DNA of 64,000 nucleotides from Tamlana sp038148895 (lineage in GTDB: Bacteria; Bacteroidota; Bacteroidia; Flavobacteriales; Flavobacteriaceae), in assembly GCA_038148895.1 (NCBI GenBank), contig JBBVGQ010000001.1; one strand, given 5' to 3'. Under the pieces are notes generated by a model, which was not told the DNA's origin, ran no database searches, and was given only the letters and a program-made list of their open reading frames with translations. The position numbers and the translations under genes were made by a program. Each line of letters begins with the position of its first letter. The stretch's first letter is position 1. This document shows positions 8,814-17,336 of this stretch, piece by piece.

Positions 8814-9608
8814 ATGGAAATAATAGACGCGATTATCCTCGGCATCATTCAAGGACTTACCGAATTTTTACCCGTTTCATCCAGTGGCCATTTAGAACTT
8901 GGGAAAGCTATTTTAGGCGACCATTCTGTTCCCGAAGAAAGTTTGCTTTTTACCGTAGTACTGCACTTTGCAACGGCATTGAGCACGATGGTTGTTTTTA
9001 GAAAAGATATTATTTCGCTCATAATAGGCGCGCTAAAATTTAAGTGGAACGAGGACCTACAATTTATGGCAAAAATTGCCGTATCTATGATTCCAGCAGT
9101 GGCAATCGGGCTTTTTTTTGAAAAACAATTGGAACAACTTTTTAGTGGCAATATACTTTTGGTGGGCAGCATGCTCATCATTACAGGCATACTTTTATTT
9201 TTAGCTGATAAGGCCAGAAACACGAACAAAGAAGTATCATTTATGAATGCTTTTGTTATTGGCATTTCTCAAGCCATTGCGATGCTTCCTGGTATTTCAC
9301 GATCAGGCGCAACCATTTCAACTTCAGTATTGTTGGGCAACGATAAAACTAAAGCAGCCAGATTTTCGTTCCTTATGGTTGTTCCCCTTATTTTTGGTAA
9401 AATTGCCAAAGATGTGCTTAGTGGTGAATTAACTTATAACAGCGGAAATTTTACTACACTCTCCATCGGATTTATTGCAGCCTTTGTAGCGGGGCTATTT
9501 GCCTGTACTTGGATGATTTCTTTGGTAAGAAGAAGTAAGCTCACTTATTTTGCAGTTTATTGCGCTATAGTTGGGCTTATTGCCATTATTTACACTTTCT
9601 TTAATTAG
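8814..9608 (+). CDS. uppP: Undecaprenyl-diphosphatase
   Basis: BacA/UppP family membrane phosphatase that recycles undecaprenyl diphosphate to the monophosphate carrier used for peptidoglycan and other glycans. The catalytic motifs are QGLTEFLPVSSSGHL at 13-27 and PGISRSGATIS at 159-169, with the family's usual length (264 residues) and about eight helices. The truB start follows its stop by one base. The TAATATTTTTACGCC stretch just before the ATG resembles that before ftsX and could be a shared promoter type. Confidence 0.96.
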   Translation: MEIIDAIILGIIQGLTEFLPVSSSGHLELGKAILGDHSVPEESLLFTVVLHFATALSTMVVFRKDIISLIIGALKFKWNEDLQFMAKIAVSMIPAVAIGLFFEKQLEQLFSGNILLVGSMLIITGILLFLADKARNTNKEVSFMNAFVIGISQAIAMLPGISRSGATISTSVLLGNDKTKAARFSFLMVVPLIFGKIAKDVLSGELTYNSGNFTTLSIGFIAAFVAGLFACTWMISLVRRSKLTYFAVYCAIVGLIAIIYTFFN

Positions 9609-9609
9609 C

Positions 9610-10326
9610 ATGCCAACCGCAGAAGATTATCTTTCCGGACAAGTTTTACTCATAGACAAACCATTGCATTGGACGTCCTTTCAAGTAGTGAACAAACTGC
9701 GGTGGGAGATAAAACAAGCATTCAAAATAAAAAAGATAAAAGTGGGTCATGCCGGCACTTTAGACCCCTTGGCTACTGGTTTATTGGTAATCTGCACAGG
9801 AAAGATGACCAAACAAATTGATACATTTCAAGCACAAACAAAAGAATACACCGGCACTTTTGTTTTGGGAAGCACCACACCTTCTTTTGATATGGAAACC
9901 GAAATTGATGAAACCTTTCCAACTGAACATATTTCGGAAGACTTAATCAAAGCAACCACCAAACAGTTTATTGGAGACATTGAGCAATTTCCGCCTGTTT
10001 TTTCGGCCATAAAAAAGGATGGGAAACGTTTATATGAATTTGCCAGAGCAGGTGAAAATGTTGAAATAAAACCAAGAAATGTTCATATCTCCGAGTTTGA
10101 AATCACAAAAATCGATACTTCGACTGCGCTCAGTACAGGCTCTTCAAACATTGACTTTAGAGTGGTTTGCGGCAAGGGCACCTATATCCGCTCTTTGGCT
10201 AACGATTTTGGCAAAGCCTTACAGTCTGGAGCCCATTTATCGGCACTTAGGCGCACAAAAATCGGTAGCTTCAACGTTGATGATGCGCTTACCATAGAAA
10301 GCTTTATAGATAGCCTAAAAAACTAA
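9610..10326 (+). CDS. truB: tRNA pseudouridine(55) synthase
   Basis: Makes pseudouridine 55 in the T-loop of tRNAs. The ATG at 9610 is chosen because MPTAEDYLSGQVLLIDKP is the family N-terminus and it follows the uppP stop directly. Catalytic Asp52 lies in GHAGTLDPLATG; GTYIRSLANDFG is the later conserved motif. Length 238 fits the short Bacteroidota form. Oddity: residues about 168-176 (DTSTALSTG) are encoded by a copy of the dispersed hairpin repeat (10116-10135), inserted in frame before the GKGTYIRSL strand. Confidence 0.96.
   Translation: MPTAEDYLSGQVLLIDKPLHWTSFQVVNKLRWEIKQAFKIKKIKVGHAGTLDPLATGLLVICTGKMTKQIDTFQAQTKEYTGTFVLGSTTPSFDMETEIDETFPTEHISEDLIKATTKQFIGDIEQFPPVFSAIKKDGKRLYEFARAGENVEIKPRNVHISEFEITKIDTSTALSTGSSNIDFRVVCGKGTYIRSLANDFGKALQSGAHLSALRRTKIGSFNVDDALTIESFIDSLKN
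10116..10135. repeat. Dispersed hairpin repeat, copy 2 (inside truB)
   Basis: Core CTTCGACTGCGCTCAG at 10118-10133, identical to the leuS copy, but with terminal stem TACT/AGTA (4 bp) instead of ACCCT/AGGGT. In frame within truB. Confidence 0.8.
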
Positions 10327-10378
10327 ATTATCTAATTTTACGTATATTTAGCGAACCCAAACCTATAATTTTTAAGAT

Positions 10379-11095
10379 TTGCACCTAACAGATCAACATA
10401 GAGCGCTTCTACTTACTTTTCTAATTTCCGGAACGGTAGTACTATCTGTTTTTAATCTCGGTCTAAAAAAGCACAGTGAATTTCTTTCTGAAAGTTACTA
10501 TGAACTTGAGCCCGAAAAAGAACCTACTGATGAAGAAATCAAGCAGCTTGAAGCTTTAGAAAAACTGAACAACGCTAAAGCCGAAACAAATAGCGCTTTT
10601 AACGAAACACAAGAAAATAAGCACTTTGCCCAAGCATACGAGCGCATTGCACCACCCGAAGACTATGTTCCCAAAGCAAGTGATATTTCAGAAAACAGTG
10701 ACGCGTTAAAAAGAGAGTATGAAATTCCGGATGATTCAAAATTAAACCAAGACGAGCTTTCAAAATTCAACAAGGCCAACGAGGTTTTAAAAAAGCAGCT
10801 TTCTGAAAACAACAACCATAAAAGCACCATCAGCTATTCTTTGGTAAACCGCAATAAAATCTATATTCCCATACCTGTTTATTTGTGTGAGGTTGATGGA
10901 AAAATTGTGGTAAATATTACGGTTAATTCAAAAGGAAATGTTACCGATACTTATTTAAACACCTCATCAACATCTTCAAATGAGTGCTTGATTGAGCATG
11001 CCTTGGAATATGCCAAAGATTCTAAATTTAGTGCTGACCCCACAAAAGAAAACCAATTGGGCTCCATTACATTTCATTTTATTGGCAAACGGTAG
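10379..11095 (+). CDS. TonB C-terminal-like protein with one membrane anchor
   Basis: 238 residues: a single helix at about 9-26 near the N-terminus, a long acidic, charged and probably helical middle (50-150), and a C-terminal domain (about 160-238) whose pattern KIVVNITVNSKGNVTDTYL...ALEYAKDSKFS matches the TonB C-terminal fold. This is the layout of a TonB-like energy transducer, although the periplasmic linker is not proline-rich. The start is TTG at 10379, with no suitable ATG. The 3' end overlaps the opposing thioredoxin-like gene by 17 bases. ExbB/ExbD are not nearby, so a role in energy transduction is only possible. Confidence 0.65.
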   Translation: MHLTDQHRALLLTFLISGTVVLSVFNLGLKKHSEFLSESYYELEPEKEPTDEEIKQLEALEKLNNAKAETNSAFNETQENKHFAQAYERIAPPEDYVPKASDISENSDALKREYEIPDDSKLNQDELSKFNKANEVLKKQLSENNNHKSTISYSLVNRNKIYIPIPVYLCEVDGKIVVNITVNSKGNVTDTYLNTSSTSSNECLIEHALEYAKDSKFSADPTKENQLGSITFHFIGKR

Positions 11096-11696
11096 GCTCT
11101 AGCTTGCATAACATTTCGGTTATATCTTCAATGATATTTTGCCCCTTGTTTTTGTTATACCAATGTTGTAAATCTTCCTTAAATTCTGGTGTTAGTTTTC
11201 CGTATTTAGCCTTAAATCTGTTTACATAAGCCGTGGCCTCACTTGGTCTTGGTCCGTAAGTGTTCAAAACCGCTCCTGTTTCGTTATCAATCATAATTAC
11301 TTTTGGAATAGACCGGGTTCCATAAGTTAAAAATGCATCCATAAGTTCAGGGTTTTCATCTCTAAGTACAATTTTCAATTCTATGTATTTACTCAACTCT
11401 GCCACCTTATTCAAGGCAGGAAGCATATGGGCACCATCGCCACACCAACTCTCGGCAATGGCCAACCAAGTTATAGGGTGTTTGAATTCTAAAATCTTTT
11501 GCTGGGACTCTTCAGAAATCTTTAAGGTTTTGTCCCAACGCTTCATCCGTTTATCATTAAGCAACGTAAAATCTGTATAAACTTCAGTCTTTTCTAAACC
11601 CGTGGTAGAATTATTTTCGGCCATCTTCTTTACCAAATCCCTATATTCCTTGTAAGACATGCTGCAATTTAGGCTGTCATTAATTGTGGTATCCAT
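11079..11696 (-). CDS. Thioredoxin-family protein with a single active-site Cys
   Basis: 205-residue cytoplasmic protein without a signal peptide, of the Thioredoxin_9 type. The thioredoxin fold is marked by ITWLAIAESWCGDG (active site at 84-88) and by the cis-proline SIPKVIMID (Pro131). The second active-site cysteine is replaced: WCGDG, not WCxxC. It therefore cannot do ordinary dithiol exchange; a monothiol or non-redox role is likely. The ATG at 11696 is followed by MDTTINDSL. It converges on and overlaps the TonB-like gene. Confidence 0.85.
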   Translation of the reverse strand: MDTTINDSLNCSMSYKEYRDLVKKMAENNSTTGLEKTEVYTDFTLLNDKRMKRWDKTLKISEESQQKILEFKHPITWLAIAESWCGDGAHMLPALNKVAELSKYIELKIVLRDENPELMDAFLTYGTRSIPKVIMIDNETGAVLNTYGPRPSEATAYVNRFKAKYGKLTPEFKEDLQHWYNKNKGQNIIEDITEMLCKLEPTVCQ

Positions 11697-11803
11697 AATT
11701 CATTTATTAACATTGAAACAATACTTAAAGCCACAAATTTAGATGCAACATATTTTATTTAAGATGATATTTGTCATACTTTTACTTTAAACCTGAACAA
11801 AAT

Positions 11804-12370
11804 ATGAATTCGTTACACAGATGTGGTTGGTGTGTTGGTGATGACCTTTATGAAACTTATCATGATAAGGAATGGGGCGTTCCTGTTTACGATGATGAAA
11901 CCTTGTTTGAATTTTTAACTTTAGAAACTTTTCAAGCAGGGTTGAGCTGGATTACTATTCTAAGAAAACGCGAAAATTTCAGAAAAGCTTTTGATGATTT
12001 CGATTATAAAAAAATAGCCCTTTACACCCAAGATAAAATGGACAGTTTACTGCTTGATGCTGGGATAATACGAAACAAATTAAAAGTAAAGGCTACTGTT
12101 ACCAATGCCCAAGCATTTATCAAAATACAGGAAGAATTTGGCAGTTTCAGTAAATACATTTGGGGTTTTGTTGATGGCAAACCTATAAAAAACACCCTAA
12201 AAAACCACAAAAGTGCACCCGCAAACACACCTTTAAGCGATACTATTAACAAAGACTTAAAAAAACGCGGATTTAAATTTGTTGGCACCACTGTGGTTTA
12301 TGCCCATATGCAAGCCACGGGTATGGTAAACGACCACGAAGTTGGATGTTTTAGGTATAATGAGGTCTAA
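11804..12370 (+). CDS. tag: DNA-3-methyladenine glycosylase I
   Basis: Removes 3-methyladenine from alkylated DNA. The start at 11804 (MNSLHRCGWC) is preferred over an upstream TTG because Tag proteins begin a few residues before RCGW. Zinc-snap ligands are visible: Cys7 and His20 near the N-terminus (in YHDKEWG) and the C-terminal DHEVGC. The conserved catalytic region EFLTLETFQAGLSWITILRKR follows. Length 188 is normal. A single-gene transcript. Confidence 0.95.
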   Translation: MNSLHRCGWCVGDDLYETYHDKEWGVPVYDDETLFEFLTLETFQAGLSWITILRKRENFRKAFDDFDYKKIALYTQDKMDSLLLDAGIIRNKLKVKATVTNAQAFIKIQEEFGSFSKYIWGFVDGKPIKNTLKNHKSAPANTPLSDTINKDLKKRGFKFVGTTVVYAHMQATGMVNDHEVGCFRYNEV

Positions 12371-12393
12371 AAATTTATAAAATTGGTTAAATA

Positions 12394-13182
12394 CTAGTTT
12401 TTTAATGGCTTATCCAAATCTGGAATTATTGTTTTTAATGCCTCGTCAACATCAATATAATCGTCCAAATCACTAATAGAGATTACCTTATAATTATTCC
12501 TTGATAGAAACTCTAAATGCGACTTAAAAACTTCTGGCGATGTATCAACCCAAGGATGCTCAATATCGGGGACACCATGAACGGTAATTACAACTATATT
12601 ACCATTTTTTGCCTCGGAAAAAGCAGTCCGAATCAATTCAATATTATCTGTTTTCATTGCCCAACTCGGAATTAAATACGGATGGTCTTCCAGAGGGTTA
12701 TAAGGTCTCTTCCCTCCTGCACGGGCATATTTATAATTTAATTCCCTTAAAATTTCCAAGGATTGAGCATTTAAATCGTATGCTGGATAAGCAAATGACG
12801 CTGGCTTTGAAATTCCAACAGAATCGCATTTGGCCTCTATTGCTCTAATCTCCTCTATTGCATGCGATTTAGAAAGCCTATTAATATGTTTATGCGAAAG
12901 GGTATGATTTGCAACTTCAAAACCCATTTCAGAAAGTTTTTTAACCTGTTCCCATGTCATATATTTTGTGCTATCCTTATAATTGGGCGGAAACTCACAC
13001 ATGAAAAAGGTGGCATTAAACTTGTACTTTTTTAGTAAAGGTGCCACAATGGAGTGATGACTTGCACAGCCATCATCAAAGGTTAAGACAACAAGTTTAT
13101 CTGGAATTTCCTTTTTTAAAATTTGGGCATTTCCAAACTTGAAAAAAGAAATGGTCAACATTAAAATTATGATTTTTTTCAT
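12394..13182 (-). CDS. Secreted polysaccharide deacetylase (NodB domain)
   Basis: 262 residues with a signal peptide ending near FGNAQ (residue 20). The NodB metal site is present: TFDDG at 34-38 and NHTLSH at 92-97. A third motif appears as FAYPAYD at 130-136 and the last catalytic His in VITVHG at 199-203. It would act in the periplasm or outside the cell as a metal-dependent de-N-acetylase or de-O-acetylase on a glycan; the substrate is unknown. No other glycan genes are adjacent. Confidence 0.88.
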   Translation of the reverse strand: MKKIIILMLTISFFKFGNAQILKKEIPDKLVVLTFDDGCASHHSIVAPLLKKYKFNATFFMCEFPPNYKDSTKYMTWEQVKKLSEMGFEVANHTLSHKHINRLSKSHAIEEIRAIEAKCDSVGISKPASFAYPAYDLNAQSLEILRELNYKYARAGGKRPYNPLEDHPYLIPSWAMKTDNIELIRTAFSEAKNGNIVVITVHGVPDIEHPWVDTSPEVFKSHLEFLSRNNYKVISISDLDDYIDVDEALKTIIPDLDKPLKN

Positions 13183-13220
13183 TTCAAAAATTACGCCTTT
13201 ACAAGATAGAATATTTTGGG

Positions 13221-13850
13221 CTACACATTTAAATAGCTCAAAAAAGCATTTCTAGGAATCTCTTCAGCCCCTAAACTTTCCAAATGTTTGGTATAAACTT
13301 GGCAATCAAATAATTTATAATCGGTGTTTTGTACAAACGTGATAAAGGCAACCTTGCTTGCATTGCTTTCTTTCGAGAACATGCTCTCTCCACAAAACAC
13401 TCCGTTGTTTAAATCAACACCATAAAGTCCGCCCACCAAATCACTTCCTTTCCAAGCTTCAACAGATTTTGCATGCCCCAATTTATGAAGTTTTACATAA
13501 GATTCAATCATACTATCGGTTATCCAGGTTCCTGATTGCCCTGCCCTTTTTGCTTTGGAGCATTCCGTTATTACGGCTTCAAAATCTTTATTGACCGTTA
13601 TTGTAAAATTAGTGTTGTTAATAAACTGCCTCATACTTTTAGACACCTTCAACTTTTCTGGAAACAGCACAAAACGCGGGTCTGGCGACCACCATAAAAT
13701 TGGGCTATCCATCTCAAACCAAGGGAAAATGCCATTTCTATAAGCGAGCAACAAACGCTCAGCAGATAAATCGCCACCCATGGCGAGCAAGCCCTCTTTA
13801 GTCGCTTCATTTACATTTGGAAACCATATTTTATTGGTGAGATAATGCAT
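13221..13850 (-). CDS. aat: Leucyl/phenylalanyl-tRNA--protein transferase
   Basis: Adds Leu or Phe from aminoacyl-tRNA to N-terminal Lys/Arg of proteins, marking them for ClpS/ClpAP. The start at 13850 gives MHYLTNKIWFPNVNEA, the typical N-terminus; core motifs are LLAMGGDLSAERLLLAYRNGIFPWF, WWSPDPRFVL and GLYGVDLNNGVFCGESMFS. Length 209 is normal. Oddity: an intrinsic terminator hairpin of the upstream DUF3127 gene ends only a few bases before this ATG, leaving no obvious room for a separate promoter. Confidence 0.95.
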   Translation of the reverse strand: MHYLTNKIWFPNVNEATKEGLLAMGGDLSAERLLLAYRNGIFPWFEMDSPILWWSPDPRFVLFPEKLKVSKSMRQFINNTNFTITVNKDFEAVITECSKAKRAGQSGTWITDSMIESYVKLHKLGHAKSVEAWKGSDLVGGLYGVDLNNGVFCGESMFSKESNASKVAFITFVQNTDYKLFDCQVYTKHLESLGAEEIPRNAFLSYLNV

Positions 13851-13851
13851 T

Positions 13852-13890
13852 CTTAAAAATAAAAAACCTTTCAATATAAACTGAAAGGTT
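13852..13890 (-). terminator. Intrinsic terminator/attenuator between DUF3127 and aat
   Basis: Inverted repeat AACCTTTCA/TGAAAGGTT (13865-13873 and 13882-13890, 8-base loop), followed on the minus strand by TTTTTTATTTTT. It lies directly before the aat start codon. Confidence 0.8.
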
Positions 13891-13900
13891 GATTGTTGAT

Positions 13901-13922
13901 ACCCTTCGACTGTGCTCAGGGT
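13901..13922. repeat. Dispersed hairpin repeat, copy 3 (intergenic)
   Basis: CTTCGACTGTGCTCAG at 13904-13919, one base different from the other copies. Terminal stem ACCCT/AGGGT, followed by GTGACA as in the leuS copy. It lies between the DUF3127 stop and its terminator. Confidence 0.85.
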
Positions 13923-13934
13923 GACAGAAATTAT

Positions 13935-14312
13935 TTAAAACGGTAAATCGTCGTGGTCATCATCGTTTAAATCACCCGCTGGTTCAAACGCATCTGCTGG
14001 TGGCACAGGTGGCATGTTTGTGCCTGAAGCTTCAGATTGCAAGGCCTCTATTCTCCATCCTTGAATGGAGTTGAAATATTTTGTTTCACCTTGTGGGTTT
14101 ACCCATTCCCTTCCACGTAAATTTATACTTATTTTTACTTGCTGACCAACTTGATAGTTGTCTAACAAATCTGTTTTGTCTTGCACAAACTCCACCATAA
14201 TATGCTGTGGGTATTGCTCCTCTGTTGTAACTACAATTTCTCTTTTTCTAAAACCATTGTTACCAAAAGTTTGAGTTTCTCCAATCACTTTAATTCTTCC
14301 TTGAACTTCCAT
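13935..14312 (-). CDS. DUF3127 OB-fold protein with SSB-like acidic tip
   Basis: 125 residues. The first 95 form a small beta-barrel of the DUF3127 family (MEVQGRIKVIGETQTFG, KREIVVTTEEQYPQHIMVEF), an OB-type fold found in Bacteroidota. The last 30 residues are a Pro/Gly-rich linker ending in DDDHDDLPF, very like the tail of single-stranded DNA-binding protein (the SSB gene at 37290 ends NDDLPF). That tail in SSB docks repair and replication proteins, so this may be an accessory DNA-binding or SSB-partner-binding protein (inference). Confidence 0.85.
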   Translation of the reverse strand: MEVQGRIKVIGETQTFGNNGFRKREIVVTTEEQYPQHIMVEFVQDKTDLLDNYQVGQQVKISINLRGREWVNPQGETKYFNSIQGWRIEALQSEASGTNMPPVPPADAFEPAGDLNDDDHDDLPF

Positions 14313-14355
14313 TTAATCTATTATTTATTCCTTATTAATACTCTTTTATTTTGAT

Positions 14356-15225
14356 TTAAGATAGCAATATTTTCCACGCACTCTGTACATCGCCAAAACT
14401 TAAATAATTTCGGGCTAGTTTATGCTTTTGCCTATGTGTTGCCGTTTTAATATTTGGATAACGCGCCGCTAAATCCTTCACAAAAGCTTCAACACTTTCT
14501 TTACTGGGCAGAGCTTCAACGTTTCCTAACATTCCTAGGTCATTTCCTGTTAAAACCATACTGTTTTTAACAAAATCAGGAAAATTATCAATACCAATAC
14601 CTAATGAAGACAAGGGTTTTGGTATTTCAAAAAAGCCTTTTCTTGCCCTGCTATAAAAACTGCCTCCCGCTCTAGCAACCAAATCTAATTTTTTCTGGTC
14701 TATGGCATCATTTTCATCCAGAAAATCATCATCAATATGCATTCTCAAAACCTCGCAAATAATTAAATTACCTGCTCCACCTTCTACACCCAGCTTGATT
14801 ATATCATTAACCTTACATTCAAAATGAACAGGTGACTCGGCCACCCTAAATGGCTTAACCAAATCCGATTTTTGCATAGTCAGTCCAGCCTTATCAAATT
14901 CATTAACGCCTTCGGGGTATTCTGTACTGGCCAACGACACTTGATGAACCATATCGTAATTCACCACATTTATCACAACCTCTTTGGTTGCCTCCGCATT
15001 GTTTAGCGTATGCTTAACTGTATTGTTGCTTACACGCCTAGATGGTGAAAAAATTAATATAGGCGGATTAGTACTAAACACATTAAAAAAACTAAATGGT
15101 GATAAATTTGGGTTTCCGTCGCTATCAACCGTGCTTGCAAAAGCTATGGGCCTAGGTGCAACCGCACTCAACAAATAACCGTGTAATTTACTGGTTGATA
15201 ATTGCTTTGGGTCAATTGATGCCAT
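14356..15225 (-). CDS. Flavin reductase-like FMN-binding protein
   Basis: 289 residues with a flavin reductase-type split barrel: SAVAPRPIAFASTVDSDG at the N-terminus, then NLSPFSFFNVFSTNPPILIFSPS, the FMN-phosphate binding region. The C-terminal 80 residues are an extra domain. The start at 15225 (MASIDPKQL) is chosen over an upstream in-frame start that would add 25 residues unlike the family. The cellular substrate is unknown; related proteins are called flavoredoxins or flavin reductases. Cytoplasmic. Confidence 0.85.
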   Translation of the reverse strand: MASIDPKQLSTSKLHGYLLSAVAPRPIAFASTVDSDGNPNLSPFSFFNVFSTNPPILIFSPSRRVSNNTVKHTLNNAEATKEVVINVVNYDMVHQVSLASTEYPEGVNEFDKAGLTMQKSDLVKPFRVAESPVHFECKVNDIIKLGVEGGAGNLIICEVLRMHIDDDFLDENDAIDQKKLDLVARAGGSFYSRARKGFFEIPKPLSSLGIGIDNFPDFVKNSMVLTGNDLGMLGNVEALPSKESVEAFVKDLAARYPNIKTATHRQKHKLARNYLSFGDVQSAWKILLS

Positions 15226-15347
15226 TAAACTTTTTAATGAATAACAAATGTAACCAAAGTCTAACTCATCTAAAAACCGATTTACTAACAACTTGGACAA
15301 TAATATTAACAGATTTGCATTATATTAGAAATCAAAATCAATAGTTC

Positions 15348-16499
15348 GTGATTTTTACAAAACATAGCAATGCATTCCGTTGGATTATTATCATAGCCTC
15401 CTTTGCTATAGTCTCACTTATTTTATGGAAGACTTATGAATTTTTTCAGCATTTTAAAGATGAGGAGCGCACAAAAATGGAAAACTGGTCGTTTGCCCAA
15501 ACCGAATTTGTAAATGCTGAAACCAACACCAACTTAAATCTTACCTTAAAAATATTGAACAGCAATACGACAACACCCATGTTGGTTATTGACCAAGATG
15601 GACGTTTGAGCAGTTTTAATAATATTGATGAAACTAAGATCCAAGATTCTCTTCACATTCAAAAACTAATTGAAAAATTTCGAGACGAAAACAAACCAAT
15701 CGATATAAAATACCAAGGAAAGACATTCTCTACTATTTACTATGGCAACTCTCCACTTTTAAATAAACTGGCTTATTATCCACTAGCTTTACTGCTCATC
15801 ATTTTTCTGTTTGGCGCAGTAATTTTCTTTTTTTACCGAAGCAACAAAAATGCCACACAAAATAAACTTTGGTCTGGCATGGCCAAGGAAACAGCGCATC
15901 AAATTGGCACACCGTTATCTTCCTTAATTGGCTGGACTGAAATTTTAAAAAGCGAAAACGTGAACCCCGATTACATTTCTGAAATGGAAAAAGATGTAGA
16001 TCGTTTAAAAACAATCACAGAGCGTTTCAGCAAAATTGGGTCGTTACCTACTTTGGAAAAAGCCGATATCATCAAAGAAACCATTGATTCTTATGATTAC
16101 TTAAAAGCAAGGTCTTCAAAACTTATTGATTTTGAAATTATAATTCCTGATGGTGAAATATTTGTTGAACTAAATAAACAATTGTACAGTTGGAGCATTG
16201 AAAATTTAGTAAAAAATGCCATTGATGCCATGAAAGGCCGCGGGAAATTGACCATTGAAATTTCGCAGCTAGAAAACAATGTAAAAATAACTGTAACGGA
16301 TACCGGTAAAGGCATAAATAAAAAAGATTTCAACAAAATATTTGAGCCAGGTTTTACTACCAAAAAGCGCGGCTGGGGGCTAGGTTTGTCTTTAACAAAG
16401 CGCATTATTGAAGATTTCCATAAAGGCAAAATAAGTGTTTCGCAATCTGAAAAAGAAAAAGGCACAACCATACAAATTGACCTAAAGCGTGCAAATTAA
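15348..16499 (+). CDS. Orphan membrane sensor histidine kinase
   Basis: 383 residues with helices at about 11-27 and 150-172 bracketing a roughly 120-residue extracytoplasmic sensor. No HAMP domain follows the second helix. The phosphoacceptor box is ETAHQIGTPLSSLIGW with His184. The HATPase domain has an N box (IENLVKNAIDAM), DTGKGI and GWGLGLSLTKRI. The start is GTG at 15348. No response regulator is adjacent, so its partner lies elsewhere; the next gene on the strand encodes a zinc-ribbon protein 6 bases downstream. Confidence 0.92.
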   Translation: MIFTKHSNAFRWIIIIASFAIVSLILWKTYEFFQHFKDEERTKMENWSFAQTEFVNAETNTNLNLTLKILNSNTTTPMLVIDQDGRLSSFNNIDETKIQDSLHIQKLIEKFRDENKPIDIKYQGKTFSTIYYGNSPLLNKLAYYPLALLLIIFLFGAVIFFFYRSNKNATQNKLWSGMAKETAHQIGTPLSSLIGWTEILKSENVNPDYISEMEKDVDRLKTITERFSKIGSLPTLEKADIIKETIDSYDYLKARSSKLIDFEIIIPDGEIFVELNKQLYSWSIENLVKNAIDAMKGRGKLTIEISQLENNVKITVTDTGKGINKKDFNKIFEPGFTTKKRGWGLGLSLTKRIIEDFHKGKISVSQSEKEKGTTIQIDLKRAN

Positions 16500-16505
16500 C
16501 AAGTT

Positions 16506-16856
16506 ATGCCTGAAAAATTTATTGACTCTAAAGAGGTAATCCTAAAAAACAACTGTCCGCAATGTTATGGCACCGATGGTTTAAGATTAACATTCAAACA
16601 AAAGATTGTTGAAACGAGCTTTTATAAATCCATAACATCTGAAATTAATCAAGAATTGGCCTGTAAAAAGTGTAATTCAATTATTTATCCAGTACAATGG
16701 ACCGATGATATTGAACGTGTTGTTGCCTACCAAAACAAGGCCTTTACGCCAAAAAAGGCTTCAACTTACCTTAAAAAAACGTCTTGGATTGCTATTGGCT
16801 TGGCCATTGCCCTAACAGCTTTATTAATTTTTCTAGTTTACTACACCAATCTATAA
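16506..16856 (+). CDS. Zinc-ribbon protein with C-terminal membrane anchor
   Basis: 116 residues. Two Cys pairs, CPQC (about 17-20) and CKKC (about 52-55), suggest a zinc ribbon, and a single helix near 92-113 anchors the C-terminus (tail-anchored layout). No family recognised. It starts six bases after the histidine kinase and is probably cotranscribed with it. The stop overlaps the opposing HIT gene by six bases. Confidence 0.7.
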   Translation: MPEKFIDSKEVILKNNCPQCYGTDGLRLTFKQKIVETSFYKSITSEINQELACKKCNSIIYPVQWTDDIERVVAYQNKAFTPKKASTYLKKTSWIAIGLAIALTALLIFLVYYTNL

Positions 16857-17240
16857 ATTAGATTTAATAGAATCCGCCAACTTTTGAAATTCTTCGGAAG
16901 ATAATTTTTCCTTTTTTATAAAACGCGCATCTTCCATGGTGTGCAACGGAATTAAATGCACATGCGCATGGGGCACCTCCAAGCCAATTACCGTAATGCC
17001 CACGCGCTTGCACGGCACAGCTTTTTCAATACCCAAAGCCACCTTTCTTGAAAAAGCCATAAGGCCGTTGAAGGTTGCTTCATCCAAATCAAAAATCTTA
17101 TCCACTTCCTTCTTCGGAATGCAGAGGGTGTGCCCTATCGAATTGGGGTTGATGTCTAAAAAAGCAAAAAACTCATCTGTTTCTGCAATTTTATAACAAG
17201 GAATTTCTCCATTAATGATTTTTGTGAATATTGAAGCCAT
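16851..17240 (-). CDS. HIT-family nucleotide hydrolase/transferase
   Basis: 129-residue HIT protein. The catalytic HxHxH motif is HAHVHLIPL with His91, 93 and 95, and the N-terminus (SIFTKIINGEIPCYKIAETD) matches the HINT/Hit1 branch that hydrolyses AMP-lysine or AMP-amide type compounds. It follows greA on the same strand after a strong terminator, so it probably has its own promoter. Cytoplasmic. Confidence 0.93.
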   Translation of the reverse strand: MASIFTKIINGEIPCYKIAETDEFFAFLDINPNSIGHTLCIPKKEVDKIFDLDEATFNGLMAFSRKVALGIEKAVPCKRVGITVIGLEVPHAHVHLIPLHTMEDARFIKKEKLSSEEFQKLADSIKSNL

Positions 17241-17280
17241 AATTATAAATGTGAATATTTAAGAAACCCATATAAAGATA

Positions 17281-17316
17281 AAAGATTCCTGATTATTTTG
17301 AACCAGGAATCTTTTT
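17281..17316 (-). terminator. greA intrinsic terminator
   Basis: 11-bp stem AAAGATTCCTG/CAGGAATCTTT (17281-17291 and 17304-17314) with a 12-base loop and U-rich flanks on both strands, just after the greA stop. Confidence 0.85.
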
Positions 17317-17336
17317 AAATTTATGTTATAATGCCT

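Noticed and set aside
8849..9265. 138-codon open frame on the minus strand inside uppP
   Set aside because: It is antisense to a clear UppP coding sequence and has no recognisable domain or initiation context.
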